Position numbers and translations under genes: made by a program
DNA from: Bacteroidales bacterium
Lineage (GTDB): Bacteria; Bacteroidota; Bacteroidia; Bacteroidales; UBA932
Reading direction: 5' to 3'
NCBI GenBank assembly: GCA_017962925.1
Contig: JAGCUK010000002.1
Span: 1 to 64,000, forward strand
DNA: 64,000 nucleotides
The notes under the pieces: model-generated
Told to the model about the DNA's origin: nothing
Databases searched by the model: none
What the model saw: only the letters and a program-made list of their open reading frames with translations
Shown here: positions 52,041 through 61,835 of the stretch, one piece after another
Numbering within the stretch: position 1 is the stretch's first letter
Layout: each line of letters opens with the position of its first letter

Positions 52041-52072
52041 TTTGCCAATGGGCGGTTTTTTGAGTATCTTTG
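52041..52072 (+). promoter_or_regulatory. Promoter of the CDP-alcohol phosphatidyltransferase gene
   Basis: TTTG (52041-52044), 20 nt, TATCTTTG (52065-52072) match the consensus. The ATG at 52080 lies seven bases later. Confidence 0.75.
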
Positions 52073-52079
52073 TATCACT

Positions 52080-52790
52080 ATGGCAGAGAAAATCAAAACA
52101 TCCAATCGCATCCAGACATCTATTCTGAATGCGGCGGAGCATAAGGCGCTGGTTTGGCTTGCGGCACGCCAGCCGCGCTGGGTCACATCCAACACCCTCA
52201 CATGGATAGGCATTTTCGGTTCGGTCCTCATCGCGGCCGGATATATATTGTCCAACTATAACTTCAACTGGCTCTGGCTGGCCTCGTTCGGCTTCGTGGT
52301 GAACTGGTACGGAGACTCCCTGGACGGCAACCTGGCCCGCTACCGCGGCACCCAGAGGCCCATCTACGGGTACTATCTGGACCACACGGTGGATGCCATC
52401 AACGAAGTTCTGATGTTCATGGGCATAGGCATCTCCGCCCTGCTCAACATCTGGCTGGCTGTGGCTGGGCTCATCCTCTACCTGCTGCTGACGCTGAACG
52501 TGAGCATGAACGCCCATCTCAAGAAGGAATTCAAACTCACCTATGCCAAGATGGGGCCGACGGAACTGAGGCTCATTCTGATTATCATCAACACCCTCTA
52601 CATCTTCATACCGGTGCTGCGCGAACACAGTTGGAGCGTAACGGTCCTGGGCTACGATTTCACCCTGGGCGCATTTGACTACGCCGGTATAGTAATCGTG
52701 ATTATGCTGGCGCTGGTGTATGTGGTGACCATCCTCAAGGATCTGGACGAGTACGCCAGGATGGATCCTCCTAAACCCTGGAACGGCTGA
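52080..52790 (+). CDS. CDP-alcohol phosphatidyltransferase
   Basis: A 236-residue inner-membrane enzyme with the family signature D-x2-DG-x2-AR-x9-G-x3-D-x3-D seen in GDSLDGNLARYRG and GYYLDHTVD. Such enzymes join a diacylglycerol-phosphate from CDP-DAG to an alcohol during phospholipid synthesis; which alcohol cannot be told. About six hydrophobic helices are present. The start at 52080 follows a good promoter; the open frame to 51975 crosses that promoter. The stop shares one base with the acyltransferase ATG. Confidence 0.87.
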   Translation: MAEKIKTSNRIQTSILNAAEHKALVWLAARQPRWVTSNTLTWIGIFGSVLIAAGYILSNYNFNWLWLASFGFVVNWYGDSLDGNLARYRGTQRPIYGYYLDHTVDAINEVLMFMGIGISALLNIWLAVAGLILYLLLTLNVSMNAHLKKEFKLTYAKMGPTELRLILIIINTLYIFIPVLREHSWSVTVLGYDFTLGAFDYAGIVIVIMLALVYVVTILKDLDEYARMDPPKPWNG

Positions 52791-53671
52791 TGGCGATTAT
52801 CTCGATAGAAGAGCTCGAACGCGCTACCCCGTTGTTCCGGGGGAAGGCGGGGAATGCTCTTGCCCGGGGGCTGCTGCGGATGCTGAAGGTTACGGAGATT
52901 GAGCGGAGGATAGATGGGTTCGAGAAGTACCAGGGGCCGGAGTTTGCCCGGAAGATAAACGAAGAGGCGGGGATGACCTATACCGTGAACGGGTTGCCGC
53001 GCGAAGAGGCGATCGAGCACTTCCGCAGCATTCTGCCGAAAGGCCCCTTCATCACCATCAGCAACCATACGATGGGCGCGCTGGACGGCATCTCCCTGAT
53101 AGACTTCGTCGGGCACATGCGCGAGGATTATAAATATATGGTGAATGCCATCCTCGCCCGCTTCGAATCGCTGAAAGACAATATGATTAGCGTCAATCCC
53201 AACGGCAACCTGATTGCGGCGCCAACGGCCCAGAGCATTGCCGGGGTGCGGGCGGCAAAGGAGCATCTCGCCTCCGGCGGATGTCTGGGGTTGTTCCCTT
53301 CCGGGGCAGTGTCTGACCTGAAACTCTTCCAATCGCGGCCAGTGGCGGAAATCGCGGGTTTCCCTCCACACCGGGAGCCACGAGTCCGGGACCGCGAGTG
53401 GCAGATATCCATCATAAAATTCATCCGGAACGCCGGCGTGCCTGTGCTGCCGCTGCGCCTGCTGGACGGCAACTCAGACTTCTACTATTCTCTCGGGGTA
53501 ATCGACTGGCGCCTGCGGCTGCTGCGCCTTCCCGGCGAACTATTAAACAAATCCGGCAAGACGCTGCGCATTCTTGCCGGACCTGTGATTGAGCCTTCAC
53601 GCCTCGCCGAGTTCTCTGAGCTTCAAGATCTCCGCTCTTTCCTCCGCGCCAGCGTGTATTCGCTGAAGTAA
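52790..53671 (+). CDS. Lysophospholipid/OlsA-type acyltransferase
   Basis: A 293-residue PlsC-fold acyltransferase. The catalytic motif is NHTMGALDG (His93, Asp99; an HX5D spacing seen in the hemolysin/OlsA-type branch), followed by FPSGAVSD and a VPVLPLRLLDGNSDFYY region. It may acylate lysophosphatidic acid or make ornithine/glycine-type amino lipids as described in Bacteroides; the sequence does not decide. It overlaps the phosphatidyltransferase stop by one base. Its TAA directly abuts the stop of the convergent CobW gene. Confidence 0.82.
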   Translation: MAIISIEELERATPLFRGKAGNALARGLLRMLKVTEIERRIDGFEKYQGPEFARKINEEAGMTYTVNGLPREEAIEHFRSILPKGPFITISNHTMGALDGISLIDFVGHMREDYKYMVNAILARFESLKDNMISVNPNGNLIAAPTAQSIAGVRAAKEHLASGGCLGLFPSGAVSDLKLFQSRPVAEIAGFPPHREPRVRDREWQISIIKFIRNAGVPVLPLRLLDGNSDFYYSLGVIDWRLRLLRLPGELLNKSGKTLRILAGPVIEPSRLAEFSELQDLRSFLRASVYSLK

Positions 53672-54805
53672 TTATTCCACCAGACAGGAATCCATCAATT
53701 CCTTGATAAGGGCTTTGTCGAGGTTCTGCCCGATGAAGACTATCTTCTGCATGCGGTCGCCGTAGGCAGGGTCCCAGTCGCGCTGGAGAGCGGCGTCCTG
53801 GAGGAGGAGTTCTGCCAGGCGGTCCTTGGGCATAGCGGCGTACCAGAGGCCTGCTTCGCGAAGAGTTTTCTGCACTCCAGCCTGCTCGTAGAGATAGCAT
53901 TTGTCGATGTCCGTGGAGAAGTAGCAGAGGCCTTTTGCGCGGATGATGTTCTTGGGCCAGTGGCGTGCGATCACATAGTCGAACTTGTTCAGGTCCATCG
54001 CCAGACGCGCACAGTAAACGTATGTGCCGATGTTGTATTCTTCCGCCTCGCCTTCATCATCATCCTCGTGGCCTTCTATTTCTGAAATCCAGGCGGCGCT
54101 GGTGGCCACCTTTTCGAAATCGAAGCGGTTGGTATTCACCAACTTATCCAGGTCCACATCCCCATAATCGCATTCGAGAATCTCCGCGCCGGGGTTCAGG
54201 GCCTTGACAATCTGGCGCACGCGGGCAAGCTCCTCCGGCTTTACGGACGACGCCTTGTTCAGCAGTACCAGGTTGCAGAACTCGATCTGCTCTATCACCA
54301 GACGCTCCAGATCCTCGTCGCCAATATCCTCGCGCGTGAGCGCATCTCCGCAGGCAAACTCGCTCTGCATGCGCAAAGCATCCACCACGGTCACTATGCA
54401 ATCGAGCCGGGGGGTAATGCGCTGCTTCGGGCCAATCTGGGGGAAAGAACTGATGGTCTGGGCGATAGGGCCAGGTTCGCAGATGCCGCTGGCCTCGATC
54501 ACGATATAATCGAACTTGTCGATGCGGCAGAGATCCGCCAGCTGGCTGATAAGATCCATCTTGAGGGTGCAGCAGATACAACCGTTCTGCAGGGCCACGA
54601 GGCTATCGTCGCCGGTGCCCACAACACCGCCCTTCTGTATGAGTTCAGCATCGATATTCACCTCGCCAAGATCATTCACGATTACGGCGAACTTGATGCC
54701 TTTCTTATTGCTAAGAATGCGGTTCAGGAGAGTGGTCTTGCCACTGCCGAGATATCCGGTCACTAGCAGAACCGGAATCTGCTTGTCTTCGTAGTTGATT
54801 GTCAT
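53672..54805 (-). CDS. CobW/COG0523-family GTPase metallochaperone
   Basis: A 377-residue G3E GTPase. Walker A is GYLGSGKTTLLNRIL, the metal-binding motif is GCICC (in NGCICCTLKMDLISQL), Walker B-like IVIEASGICEPGP, and the specificity motif is NKAS. An acidic His-containing loop (GHEDDDEGEAEEY) between the domains may bind metal. Such proteins insert or deliver zinc or other metals. It is 31 bases downstream of hisIE on the same strand, so it may be read through from the his operon, but no functional link is known. Confidence 0.88.
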   Translation of the reverse strand: MTINYEDKQIPVLLVTGYLGSGKTTLLNRILSNKKGIKFAVIVNDLGEVNIDAELIQKGGVVGTGDDSLVALQNGCICCTLKMDLISQLADLCRIDKFDYIVIEASGICEPGPIAQTISSFPQIGPKQRITPRLDCIVTVVDALRMQSEFACGDALTREDIGDEDLERLVIEQIEFCNLVLLNKASSVKPEELARVRQIVKALNPGAEILECDYGDVDLDKLVNTNRFDFEKVATSAAWISEIEGHEDDDEGEAEEYNIGTYVYCARLAMDLNKFDYVIARHWPKNIIRAKGLCYFSTDIDKCYLYEQAGVQKTLREAGLWYAAMPKDRLAELLLQDAALQRDWDPAYGDRMQKIVFIGQNLDKALIKELMDSCLVE

Positions 54806-54836
54806 ACCTTAATTTCCCGCAAACATCGTTCCATTT

Positions 54837-55436
54837 TTACTTGTGTCGCGACACCAGTTCCCTGCATAAATCATCCATGCTGACATCCATGAGATTATTC
54901 ACCACCAGCAGGTGATAAAGCAGGTCGGAAGCCTCGTAAATATACCTGTCCCTATTGCCAGAAACAGCCTCTATAACGGTTTCCACGGCCTCTTCTCCCA
55001 CTTTCTGGGCAGCCTTGTTCACCCCCTTGGAAAAGAGATAACTGGTGTAACTGCCCTCGGGCATCTGCTCGCGTCGCTGCTTCACCACATCCTCCAACTT
55101 GCCGAGGAATCCTTCCTCCTCGGGAGTGTCGAAGCAGGATGTTGTGCCACGATGACAGGCAGGGCCGTCCGGACGCGCCCAAATCAGCAGGGTGTCGGCG
55201 TCGCAATCGGCGAACATCTTCTCCAGGTGCAGATAGTTGCCGCTGGTCTCTCCTTTGGTCCATAGTTCCCCGCGGGAACGGCTCCAGAAGGTCACCAGGC
55301 CGGTTTCAACAGTCTTGTCGAAGGCGGCCTCGTTCATATATGCCAGCATCAGCACCTTTCGGGTGCGGGAGTCCTGCACTATCACGGGCAGCAGGCCGTC
55401 ACTTTTCTTTTCTACTTTAAAATCAGAGAATTTCAT
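54837..55436 (-). CDS. hisI: Bifunctional phosphoribosyl-AMP cyclohydrolase / phosphoribosyl-ATP pyrophosphatase
   Basis: A 199-residue HisIE fusion that catalyses the second and third steps of histidine synthesis. The N-terminal cyclohydrolase (about 1-105) contains [13 protein letters not shown] and [13 protein letters not shown], the Cys/His metal-binding segment. The C-terminal pyrophosphatase (about 110-199) contains [13 protein letters not shown] and DLLYHLLV. It is the last gene of the his operon and overlaps hisF by four bases. Confidence 0.95.
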   Translation of the reverse strand: MKFSDFKVEKKSDGLLPVIVQDSRTRKVLMLAYMNEAAFDKTVETGLVTFWSRSRGELWTKGETSGNYLHLEKMFADCDADTLLIWARPDGPACHRGTTSCFDTPEEEGFLGKLEDVVKQRREQMPEGSYTSYLFSKGVNKAAQKVGEEAVETVIEAVSGNRDRYIYEASDLLYHLLVVNNLMDVSMDDLCRELVSRHK

Positions 55437-56191
55437 ATTGGTCTAACGTTTATTCCTTGTTCAATCAATGCCTTTTTCAATACCGGAATGGGGATTTCCC
55501 CGCTATGAAAGATGCTGGCTGCGAGGGCGGCATCAGCGCAACCGTCCGTCAGGGCTTCCGCGATATGAGCGATGCTTCCCGCTCCTCCGGAGGCGATTAT
55601 GGGGATGCTGAGGGAGGATGAAAGCGCGCGCAGGGTGTCGCAGGGATAACCGTTCCGGGTGCCGTCGTGGTCCATAGAGGTAAAGAGGATTTCCCCGGCG
55701 CCCCTGTTCTGAGCCTCCGCGGCCCAGGTGAAAAGTTCCTTGTCCGTGGGACGAGTTCCTCCATGGGTGGTGGCTGTCCAGCGGCCGGAAATGCAGGCGG
55801 CATCTATCGCCACCACCACGAACTGACTGCCGAAGTGCGAGGCGAGTTCATCTATCAGACCCGGATTGCGGATGGCGGCGCTGTTGATGCTGACCTTGTC
55901 GGCACCGGCTTCCAGCAGCCTTCCGGCATCCTCCAGGCAGGAAATGCCACCCCCGACGGTGAAAGGGATGTCGATGTTTCGGGAGATTTCCCGCACGAGG
56001 CCGGTGAAGGTATGGCGGCCTTCCTGGGTGGCGCTGATGTCGAGGTAGACCAGTTCATCAGCCCCTTCCCGGGCATAGCGGGCGCCGAGTTCCACCGCGT
56101 CCCCCACATCCCGCAGGTTCTCGAAGTGCACCCCCTTGACGGTGCGGCCGTCTTTGACATCCAGGCACGGGATTATCCTTTTGCACACCAT
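55433..56191 (-). CDS. hisF: Imidazole glycerol phosphate synthase, cyclase subunit
   Basis: A 252-residue (beta/alpha)8 barrel protein that joins ammonia from HisH to PRFAR, making imidazole glycerol phosphate and [25 protein letters not shown] is the classic N-terminal motif; VAIDAACI and [14 protein letters not shown] form phosphate-binding ends. The start at 56191 is chosen from this motif; a longer frame to 56263 is spurious. It overlaps hisA by 19 bases and hisI by four. Confidence 0.96.
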   Translation of the reverse strand: MVCKRIIPCLDVKDGRTVKGVHFENLRDVGDAVELGARYAREGADELVYLDISATQEGRHTFTGLVREISRNIDIPFTVGGGISCLEDAGRLLEAGADKVSINSAAIRNPGLIDELASHFGSQFVVVAIDAACISGRWTATTHGGTRPTDKELFTWAAEAQNRGAGEILFTSMDHDGTRNGYPCDTLRALSSSLSIPIIASGGAGSIAHIAEALTDGCADAALAASIFHSGEIPIPVLKKALIEQGINVRPI

Positions 56192-56889
56192 GACTTTATA
56201 TCCTCCATTGTTATACGGTTTTCGTAGATGGCCTTGCCGACGATGGCGCGGTCGGCTCCGCACTCCTGCAGGGCGGCAACGTCCGCCATGCTCCCGACAC
56301 CACCGCTGGCAGTCAGCACGATGCCAGGGAATTCTTCCTTGAGACGACGGTAGAGTTCCAGGTCAGGGCCGGCAAGCATTCCGTCCCGGGATATCTGGGT
56401 CACCACCAGTTCCTTGAGCGCGGGGAAACTGCGGACCAGCGCGGAGATATCCTTGCCTGAATCCTTCATCCAGCCGTCGGTGGCGAGAGACGCCCCCCTC
56501 ACATCCGCCCCCAGGACCATTCCGGGGAAGATCTCCAGCCAGCGGCGGAAGAGTTCGGGTTCCTTCACGGCAACGGTGCCGCAAATCACGTTGGTGGCAC
56601 CTGCGGAGAGCGCCGCGCGGACATCCTCTTCGGTCTTTATGCCCCCTCCCCATTCAATTTCCGCACGGACGGTGGAGGCTATCGCGAACAGCACGCCAAG
56701 ATTGCAGGGACGGCCCGCCTTGGCACCGTCGAGGTCGACTATGTGAATGCGCCTCACGCCGGCATCGGCGAACATGGCCGCCATCTCTTCCGGGGCGGCG
56801 GAATATTCCTTCTTCTGGGCGAAATCGCCCTGAGACAGACGCACGCAGCGCCCATTCATCAGGTCTATCGCAGGGACTATCTGTATCAT
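56173..56889 (-). CDS. hisA: ProFAR isomerase
   Basis: A 238-residue (beta/alpha)8 barrel, HisA, which opens the ribose ring of ProFAR to give PRFAR. The catalytic Asp lies in [29 protein letters not shown] and [15 protein letters not shown] are phosphate-binding segments. It overlaps hisH by four bases and the hisF start by 19. Confidence 0.96.
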   Translation of the reverse strand: MIQIVPAIDLMNGRCVRLSQGDFAQKKEYSAAPEEMAAMFADAGVRRIHIVDLDGAKAGRPCNLGVLFAIASTVRAEIEWGGGIKTEEDVRAALSAGATNVICGTVAVKEPELFRRWLEIFPGMVLGADVRGASLATDGWMKDSGKDISALVRSFPALKELVVTQISRDGMLAGPDLELYRRLKEEFPGIVLTASGGVGSMADVAALQECGADRAIVGKAIYENRITMEDIKSWCAKG

Positions 56890-57476
56890 AACTTCATAAA
56901 GTTGGCGAGCATCGCGGCGCCGGCAGGGCCGCTTTTCTCGGGATGAAACTGTGTGCCATAGAAGTTACCGCGCTTGAGCGCCGCGCTGAAGTCAACCCCG
57001 TGGGTGCACAAGGCAACGGTGTCGTGGCAGGGCTCGGCGTAGAAGGAGTGCACGAAGTAGGCGTAGGTGGCCTCCGGAAGGCCCTCAAAGAGCGGCCCGG
57101 ACATATTTTCAAGTTTATTCCAGCCCATGTGAGGGACCTTCAGCGAAGGATCATCGGGGCGGAAGCGCTTTACTCGAGTGCGGAAAATGCCGAGGCCGTC
57201 CACATCCCCTTCTTCGGTGTGCGAGCAAAGAATCTGCATTCCGGCGCAGATGCCGAGCACGGGCTGCTTCAGGTTGCATACCAGTTCCGCCAGTCCGGCC
57301 TTCCGCAGGCTTTCCAGCACCACGGAGGCATCTCCCACTCCGGGGAGAATCACCCTGTCCGCCGCCATTATCCGGCCGGGATCGGAGGTCAGTTCCACCT
57401 CTCCCGCACCCAGGCGCTCCAGGGCATGAATCACTGAGCGGATATTGCCCGCATCGTATTCAATTACTGCTGTCAT
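56886..57476 (-). CDS. hisH: Imidazole glycerol phosphate synthase, glutamine amidotransferase subunit
   Basis: A 196-residue class I glutamine amidotransferase supplying ammonia to HisF. The triad is complete: Cys77 in LGICAGMQIL, and His178 and Glu180 in FHPEKSG. It overlaps hisB and hisA by four bases each, giving a 1:1 coupled set with the cyclase. Confidence 0.96.
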   Translation of the reverse strand: MTAVIEYDAGNIRSVIHALERLGAGEVELTSDPGRIMAADRVILPGVGDASVVLESLRKAGLAELVCNLKQPVLGICAGMQILCSHTEEGDVDGLGIFRTRVKRFRPDDPSLKVPHMGWNKLENMSGPLFEGLPEATYAYFVHSFYAEPCHDTVALCTHGVDFSAALKRGNFYGTQFHPEKSGPAGAAMLANFMKL

Positions 57477-58594
57477 AATATTCCTTTGCTGCTGGGGATG
57501 TCGTAGTTGAACGGACGGCCGCTGACTGCCTCGCCCAGTGCGCGGGCAAAGGCCTTGAAGACGGATTCCGCCAGATGGTGGTTATTCTCTCCGCGCGCCT
57601 TGATGTGCAGGTTAGCCTTGAGGGCGGAGCAGAGGCTTCCGAAGAAGTGAGGATACATCTCCGTGGGCGTATCCCCCACATATTCGCGGGTAAAGGGGAC
57701 CTCCCACGAGAAATCCGTGCGCCCGCCGAGGTCCAGCAGGGCCATGGCATCGCAGTCGTCCATGGGCAGCACGAAGCCATAGCGGCGTATTCCGCGCCTC
57801 TCCCCAAGTGCGCCAAGCAGGGCCTCTCCGAGGGCGATTCCCACATCCTCCATGGTGTGGTGCTCGTCCACCTCCAGGTCACCTTTGGCCTCAACCTGCA
57901 GGGAGATACCCCCGTGATGAGGGATCTGCTCGAGCATGTGGTCGAAGAACTTAAGGCCCGTGGAGATGCCTGAAGGCAGGCGGCCGTCCAAATCCACCAG
58001 CACGCGTACGCTGGTTTCGGCGGTGGTGCGGATTACCTCGCACACCCTTTCGCCACGGCGGATGAAGTCGGCGATTTCCTCCCAGGAACCGCTGGCCAGA
58101 GCCACCGTCAGGCCCGTGCCCTCCAGTATCTTCTCCGCTTCCTCCGGGGATGCCAGGAGTATGGCCTTGGCGCCGAGATTGGCAGCCAGGCGCACATCGG
58201 ACAGGCGGTCGCCTATCACGTAACTGCCCGCAAGGTCGCAGGAGCCGTCCAGGTAGGCCCCGAACATCCCCGTGGCCGGTTTGCGGGTGGGAGCGTTATC
58301 CTCCGGCATGGAGGGGTCTATCAACTCATCGTCGAAGACAACCCCCTCGCCTGCAAGTATCTCCTTCATCAGCGCGTGCGGGGGGAGAAAATCCTCTTCC
58401 GGGAAGGCCGCGGTGCCTCTTCCGTCCTGGTTGGAGGCCAGTACGAGGCGGAAGGGAAGGGCGCGCAGGCTCTTCAGCGCGCTGATTGCTCCGGGCACGA
58501 AGTGGAACTTCTCCAGGCTGTCGATCTGTTCATCTTCCGGTTCGCGAAGGATGGTGCCGTCGCGATCAACAAATAGTGCTTTGAACGCTGTCAT
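57473..58594 (-). CDS. hisB: Bifunctional histidinol-phosphatase / imidazoleglycerol-phosphate dehydratase
   Basis: A 373-residue fusion. The N-terminal HAD phosphatase (about 1-165) has the DxD nucleophile in FVDRDGTIL (Asp10, Asp12), and the C-terminal dehydratase (about 185-373) has the metal-binding motifs FFDHMLEQIPHHGG and VDEHHTMEDVGIALG. The fusion is known from enteric bacteria and many Bacteroidota. It overlaps hisC by 29 bases and hisH by four. Confidence 0.96.
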   Translation of the reverse strand: MTAFKALFVDRDGTILREPEDEQIDSLEKFHFVPGAISALKSLRALPFRLVLASNQDGRGTAAFPEEDFLPPHALMKEILAGEGVVFDDELIDPSMPEDNAPTRKPATGMFGAYLDGSCDLAGSYVIGDRLSDVRLAANLGAKAILLASPEEAEKILEGTGLTVALASGSWEEIADFIRRGERVCEVIRTTAETSVRVLVDLDGRLPSGISTGLKFFDHMLEQIPHHGGISLQVEAKGDLEVDEHHTMEDVGIALGEALLGALGERRGIRRYGFVLPMDDCDAMALLDLGGRTDFSWEVPFTREYVGDTPTEMYPHFFGSLCSALKANLHIKARGENNHHLAESVFKAFARALGEAVSGRPFNYDIPSSKGIL

Positions 58595-59627
58595 ATTCGG
58601 TAATTGCTTTTATCAGTCTGTCGTTTTCTTCAGGAGTGCCCACCGTGATTCGAAGGGCGGGGCCGCAGAGGGGGGATTTGCTGCGGTCTCGGACAATAAT
58701 GCCCCGGGCCAGCAGGAAATCGTAAAGTTTGCGGGGGGATGCGGTGCGAACCAGGAAAAAGTTCGCATCGGAGGGTAGTATCTCGCTCAAGCAGGGCAGT
58801 TTCGAGAGGGCTTCACGCATCCTCCCGCGCTCCTTGAGAATCTCCGCCACCTTTGCCTTGAGGTCGGCGGCGGGAAGCAGATCCAGGGCCAGTCTGAGGG
58901 TGTCCGTGCCTATGTTGTAAGGATAGCGTACCCTGTTGAAGATGGTAACCACCTGAGGATCCGCGAGGGCGATTCCCAGGCGCAGGCCGGCCATTCCCCA
59001 GGCCTTAGACAAAGTCTGCAGTATAATAAGGTTGGGGTATTCTGCCAGCAGTTTCTTCAGGCTCCCGCGGGCGGAGAAATCGGCATAAGCCTCATCCAGC
59101 ACCACCATCCCGGGGAAGTTCTCGAGCAGGGTGCGTATCTGCGATTCGGGGAAGGAGTTGGCGGTGGGGTTGTTGGGAGAGCAGATGAAGAGCAGGCGGC
59201 TGTTGGAGTCGGAGGCTGCCAGCAGGTCATCCGTCTGGATGGAGAAATCCTCCCCCAGCAACACCTGACGGGCCTCGATATCATTCACATCCGCGCACAC
59301 CTTATACATCCCGTAACTGGGGGATATCATCACCGCGTTATCCATCCCGGGGCGGCAGAACACCCGGTAGCAGAGATCTATGCATTCGTCGCTGCCGTTG
59401 CCAAGGAAGAGCGCGCCGGAGGGGATGCCTTTGATCGCCTCCAGCCTGCCCAGGAGTTCGCTTCGCAGGGCGGTGGAAGGATAGCGGTTCAGACCTTCGC
59501 CGTAGGGGCTCTCGTTGGCGTCGAGCAGTATGCCGAGTTCGCCCTGATACTCGTCGCGTGCGGTCGAGTAGGGGTCCAGCGAGCGGATGTTGTCGCGCAT
59601 CAGGCGCAGGATGTCAATCTTTTCCAT
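58566..59627 (-). CDS. hisC: Histidinol-phosphate aminotransferase
   Basis: A 353-residue PLP aminotransferase of fold type I. DANESPYGEGLNRYP is the family start motif, SPNNPTANSFPE binds PLP, VLDEAYADFS has the ring-stacking Asp, and LSKAWGMAGLRLG contains the Schiff-base Lys. ATG 59627 (MEKIDILRL) is chosen; it overlaps hisD by 14 bases. The stop lies 29 bases inside hisB. Confidence 0.95.
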   Translation of the reverse strand: MEKIDILRLMRDNIRSLDPYSTARDEYQGELGILLDANESPYGEGLNRYPSTALRSELLGRLEAIKGIPSGALFLGNGSDECIDLCYRVFCRPGMDNAVMISPSYGMYKVCADVNDIEARQVLLGEDFSIQTDDLLAASDSNSRLLFICSPNNPTANSFPESQIRTLLENFPGMVVLDEAYADFSARGSLKKLLAEYPNLIILQTLSKAWGMAGLRLGIALADPQVVTIFNRVRYPYNIGTDTLRLALDLLPAADLKAKVAEILKERGRMREALSKLPCLSEILPSDANFFLVRTASPRKLYDFLLARGIIVRDRSKSPLCGPALRITVGTPEENDRLIKAITEYDSVQSTIC

Positions 59628-60897
59628 ATATACGTTTGCGTACTGCTTCGGCGTGGGCCGCAAGACCTTCTGCCTCTGCCATTTCGATTATCGTGGGTGC
59701 CAGGCCTTCGAGAGCCTCGCGGGATAGTTGCTGCCAGGTGACGGCGTGCATGAAACACTCTACCCCGAGGCCGCTCCAGGCATTCGCAAGGCCGGATGTA
59801 GGCAGGGTGTGATTGGTGCCGCTGGCGTAGTCCCCCGCGCTCTCTGGCGACCAATTGCCAAGGAAGATGCTCCCGGCACAGGTGATGCGGGCTGCAAGTT
59901 TTTCTGGTTCGAGGACGGAGAGTATCAGGTGCTCAGGAGCATACCTGTTGGCGAATTCCAACTGGGTGTCGACCTCCGGGAAGATGATGATGCGGCTGTT
60001 CTCCAGAGCCTTGTCCACTATGCTCTCCCTGGGGAGTTCCGCCTTCTGCCGGACGATCTCCGCCTTCACCTCTTCCGCGAAAGCGGAATCCGCGCAAAGC
60101 AGCATCGCCTGGCTGTCAGGGCCGTGCTCCGCCTGGGAGAGAAGATCTGCGGCCACGAAGGATGCCTTGGCGCTGCCGTCGGCGATCACCATCACCTCCG
60201 AAGGGCCTGCGGGCATGTCGATGGCGAAGGCGCGGCGGGAGAGAATCTGCTTTGCCTTCATCACGTACCTGTTCCCGGGGCCGAAGATCTTATCTGCCTT
60301 GGGGATGCTCTGGGTGCCGTATGCCATAGCGGCAATGGCCTGGGCTCCGCCAAGTTTATAGATGGCATCGATGCCGCAGAGGCTGGCTGCGAAGAGGATG
60401 GCATCTGCTATGCGCCCCTGCTTGTCCGGAGGGGTGCAGAGGATGCGGCGGGGGCATCCTGCCACGGAAGCGGGGATGGCGAGCATCAGCACCGTAGAGA
60501 ACAGCGGGGCGGATCCTCCCGGAACATAGAGGCCTGCGCAGTTCACCGGCACGAAGCGGCGGCGGCAGACAGTGCCCTTGCCGTCGTTCCAGACCACCTC
60601 CTGCGGAATCTGCCTCTCGTGGAACTCCCAGATGCGCCCGTAGGCCTCGCGGATGGCGTTTTTCAGGGCTTCCGGGATACGGGCGGCGGCGTCGGCGATT
60701 TCATCTTCCGACACCGCGAAGGCCTCAGGCACGAAGCCCTCTATCTCTTGCGAGAGGGCCTGCAGGGCGGCATCTCCCCCGGTGCGCACGCGCTCCAGAA
60801 TGGTGGACACGCGCTCCTCTATGGTGGCATCATCCGGGAGAGACCTCCTGGTCAACTCCGGCCACAACTCGCGCGCAGGATTAATATAGGTTTGCAT
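59614..60897 (-). CDS. hisD: Histidinol dehydrogenase
   Basis: A 427-residue enzyme of normal length that oxidises L-histidinol to histidine in two NAD-dependent steps. Hallmarks include CAGLYVPGGSAPLFSTVLM, MAYGTQSIPKADKIFGPGNRYV, DMPAGPSEVMVIAD and LLSQAEHGPDSQ (zinc ligands). It begins one base after the hisG stop region and overlaps hisC by 14 bases. Confidence 0.96.
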   Translation of the reverse strand: MQTYINPARELWPELTRRSLPDDATIEERVSTILERVRTGGDAALQALSQEIEGFVPEAFAVSEDEIADAAARIPEALKNAIREAYGRIWEFHERQIPQEVVWNDGKGTVCRRRFVPVNCAGLYVPGGSAPLFSTVLMLAIPASVAGCPRRILCTPPDKQGRIADAILFAASLCGIDAIYKLGGAQAIAAMAYGTQSIPKADKIFGPGNRYVMKAKQILSRRAFAIDMPAGPSEVMVIADGSAKASFVAADLLSQAEHGPDSQAMLLCADSAFAEEVKAEIVRQKAELPRESIVDKALENSRIIIFPEVDTQLEFANRYAPEHLILSVLEPEKLAARITCAGSIFLGNWSPESAGDYASGTNHTLPTSGLANAWSGLGVECFMHAVTWQQLSREALEGLAPTIIEMAEAEGLAAHAEAVRKRIYGKD

Positions 60898-60898
60898 A

Positions 60899-61750
60899 TC
60901 AGTCTATTACTTTGTCGAGATTCAGTACCAGGATGCCTTCAGCGCCTATCCCCTTAAGGGCCTCCACCGTCTGCCAGAGGCTGCTTTCGCTCACCACCGT
61001 GCTCACCGAACTCCAGCCTTCCGCCGCCAGAGGCATCACGGTAGGGCTGCGCATGGAAGGCAGCAGCGCCAGGGCCTCGGGGATTCGGGCGGTGGGGAGA
61101 TTCATCAGCACATACTTCTTCCCCTGGCTCTCGAGGGCAGCGTCAGTGCGGAAAAGGATGGTATCGAGGAGGGTCTTCTTCTCCGCGGGGATGTCTTTCC
61201 TGCAAATCAGCACCGCCTCGCTTTCAAGCACGGATTTCACCTCCACAAGGCCGTTGGAGACCAGGGTGCCGCCGGAAGAAACGATATCGAAGATGGCATC
61301 TGCAATGCCTGCGGCGGGGGCTATCTCCACCGATCCCTTGATTTCCCTGACAGTGGCGGAGATACCGTTTTCCTTCAGGTATTTCTTAAGAACGGAGGGG
61401 TAGGAGGTTGCTATGATCTTGCCGTTGAACCACTCCTCGCCAGTGTAGTCCACCGTCTTGGGGACCGCCAGCGAAAGGCGGCACTGGCCGAAGCCGAGTT
61501 TGCGCACCACGTCGACCTCGGCGCAAGTTTCGGCAATCTCGTTCAAGCCCACGATTCCAAGGTCGGCGGCTCCACCCTCAACCACTCCGGGGATGTCGTC
61601 GTCGCGAAGGTAAAGCACTTCCAGGGGGAAGTCGGATGCCTTTCCCAAGAACTTGCGTTTGGCATCGTCGATGTTGATGCCTATCTCCCTAAGGAGCCGC
61701 AGGCTGTCTTCGTTGAGCCTGCCTTTGGATTGAATTGCCAGTCTGATCAT
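60899..61750 (-). CDS. hisG: ATP phosphoribosyltransferase (long form)
   Basis: A 283-residue enzyme for the first committed step of histidine synthesis. IRLAIQSKGRLNEDS opens the catalytic part, GAADLGIVGLNEIAE and DIVSSGGTLVSNGL bind PRPP, and the C-terminal 75 residues form the histidine-binding regulatory domain of long-form HisG, so no HisZ is needed. The start at 61750 is fixed by the family N-terminus and lies 26 bases after the attenuator U-run. It is the first structural gene of the operon. Confidence 0.96.
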   Translation of the reverse strand: MIRLAIQSKGRLNEDSLRLLREIGINIDDAKRKFLGKASDFPLEVLYLRDDDIPGVVEGGAADLGIVGLNEIAETCAEVDVVRKLGFGQCRLSLAVPKTVDYTGEEWFNGKIIATSYPSVLKKYLKENGISATVREIKGSVEIAPAAGIADAIFDIVSSGGTLVSNGLVEVKSVLESEAVLICRKDIPAEKKTLLDTILFRTDAALESQGKKYVLMNLPTARIPEALALLPSMRSPTVMPLAAEGWSSVSTVVSESSLWQTVEALKGIGAEGILVLNLDKVID

Positions 61751-61775
61751 ATTCGGTTTTGTTCTGCTATAACAT

Positions 61776-61807
61776 AAAAAAAGTGGCTCGCCGGTCTGGC
61801 AAGCCAC
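61776..61807 (-). terminator. his attenuator terminator
   Basis: On the minus strand GTGGCTTGCC (61807 to 61798) pairs with GGCGAGCCAC (61792 to 61783), ten base pairs with one G-U, around loop AGACC, followed by seven T residues (61782 to 61776). It lies between the His-rich leader peptide and hisG. Part of the CCGGTAGGC sequence upstream can pair with ACCGG inside the loop and right arm, a possible antiterminator. Confidence 0.9.
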
Positions 61808-61835
61808 CTCATGGTTCTATGAAAACCACGACCGC

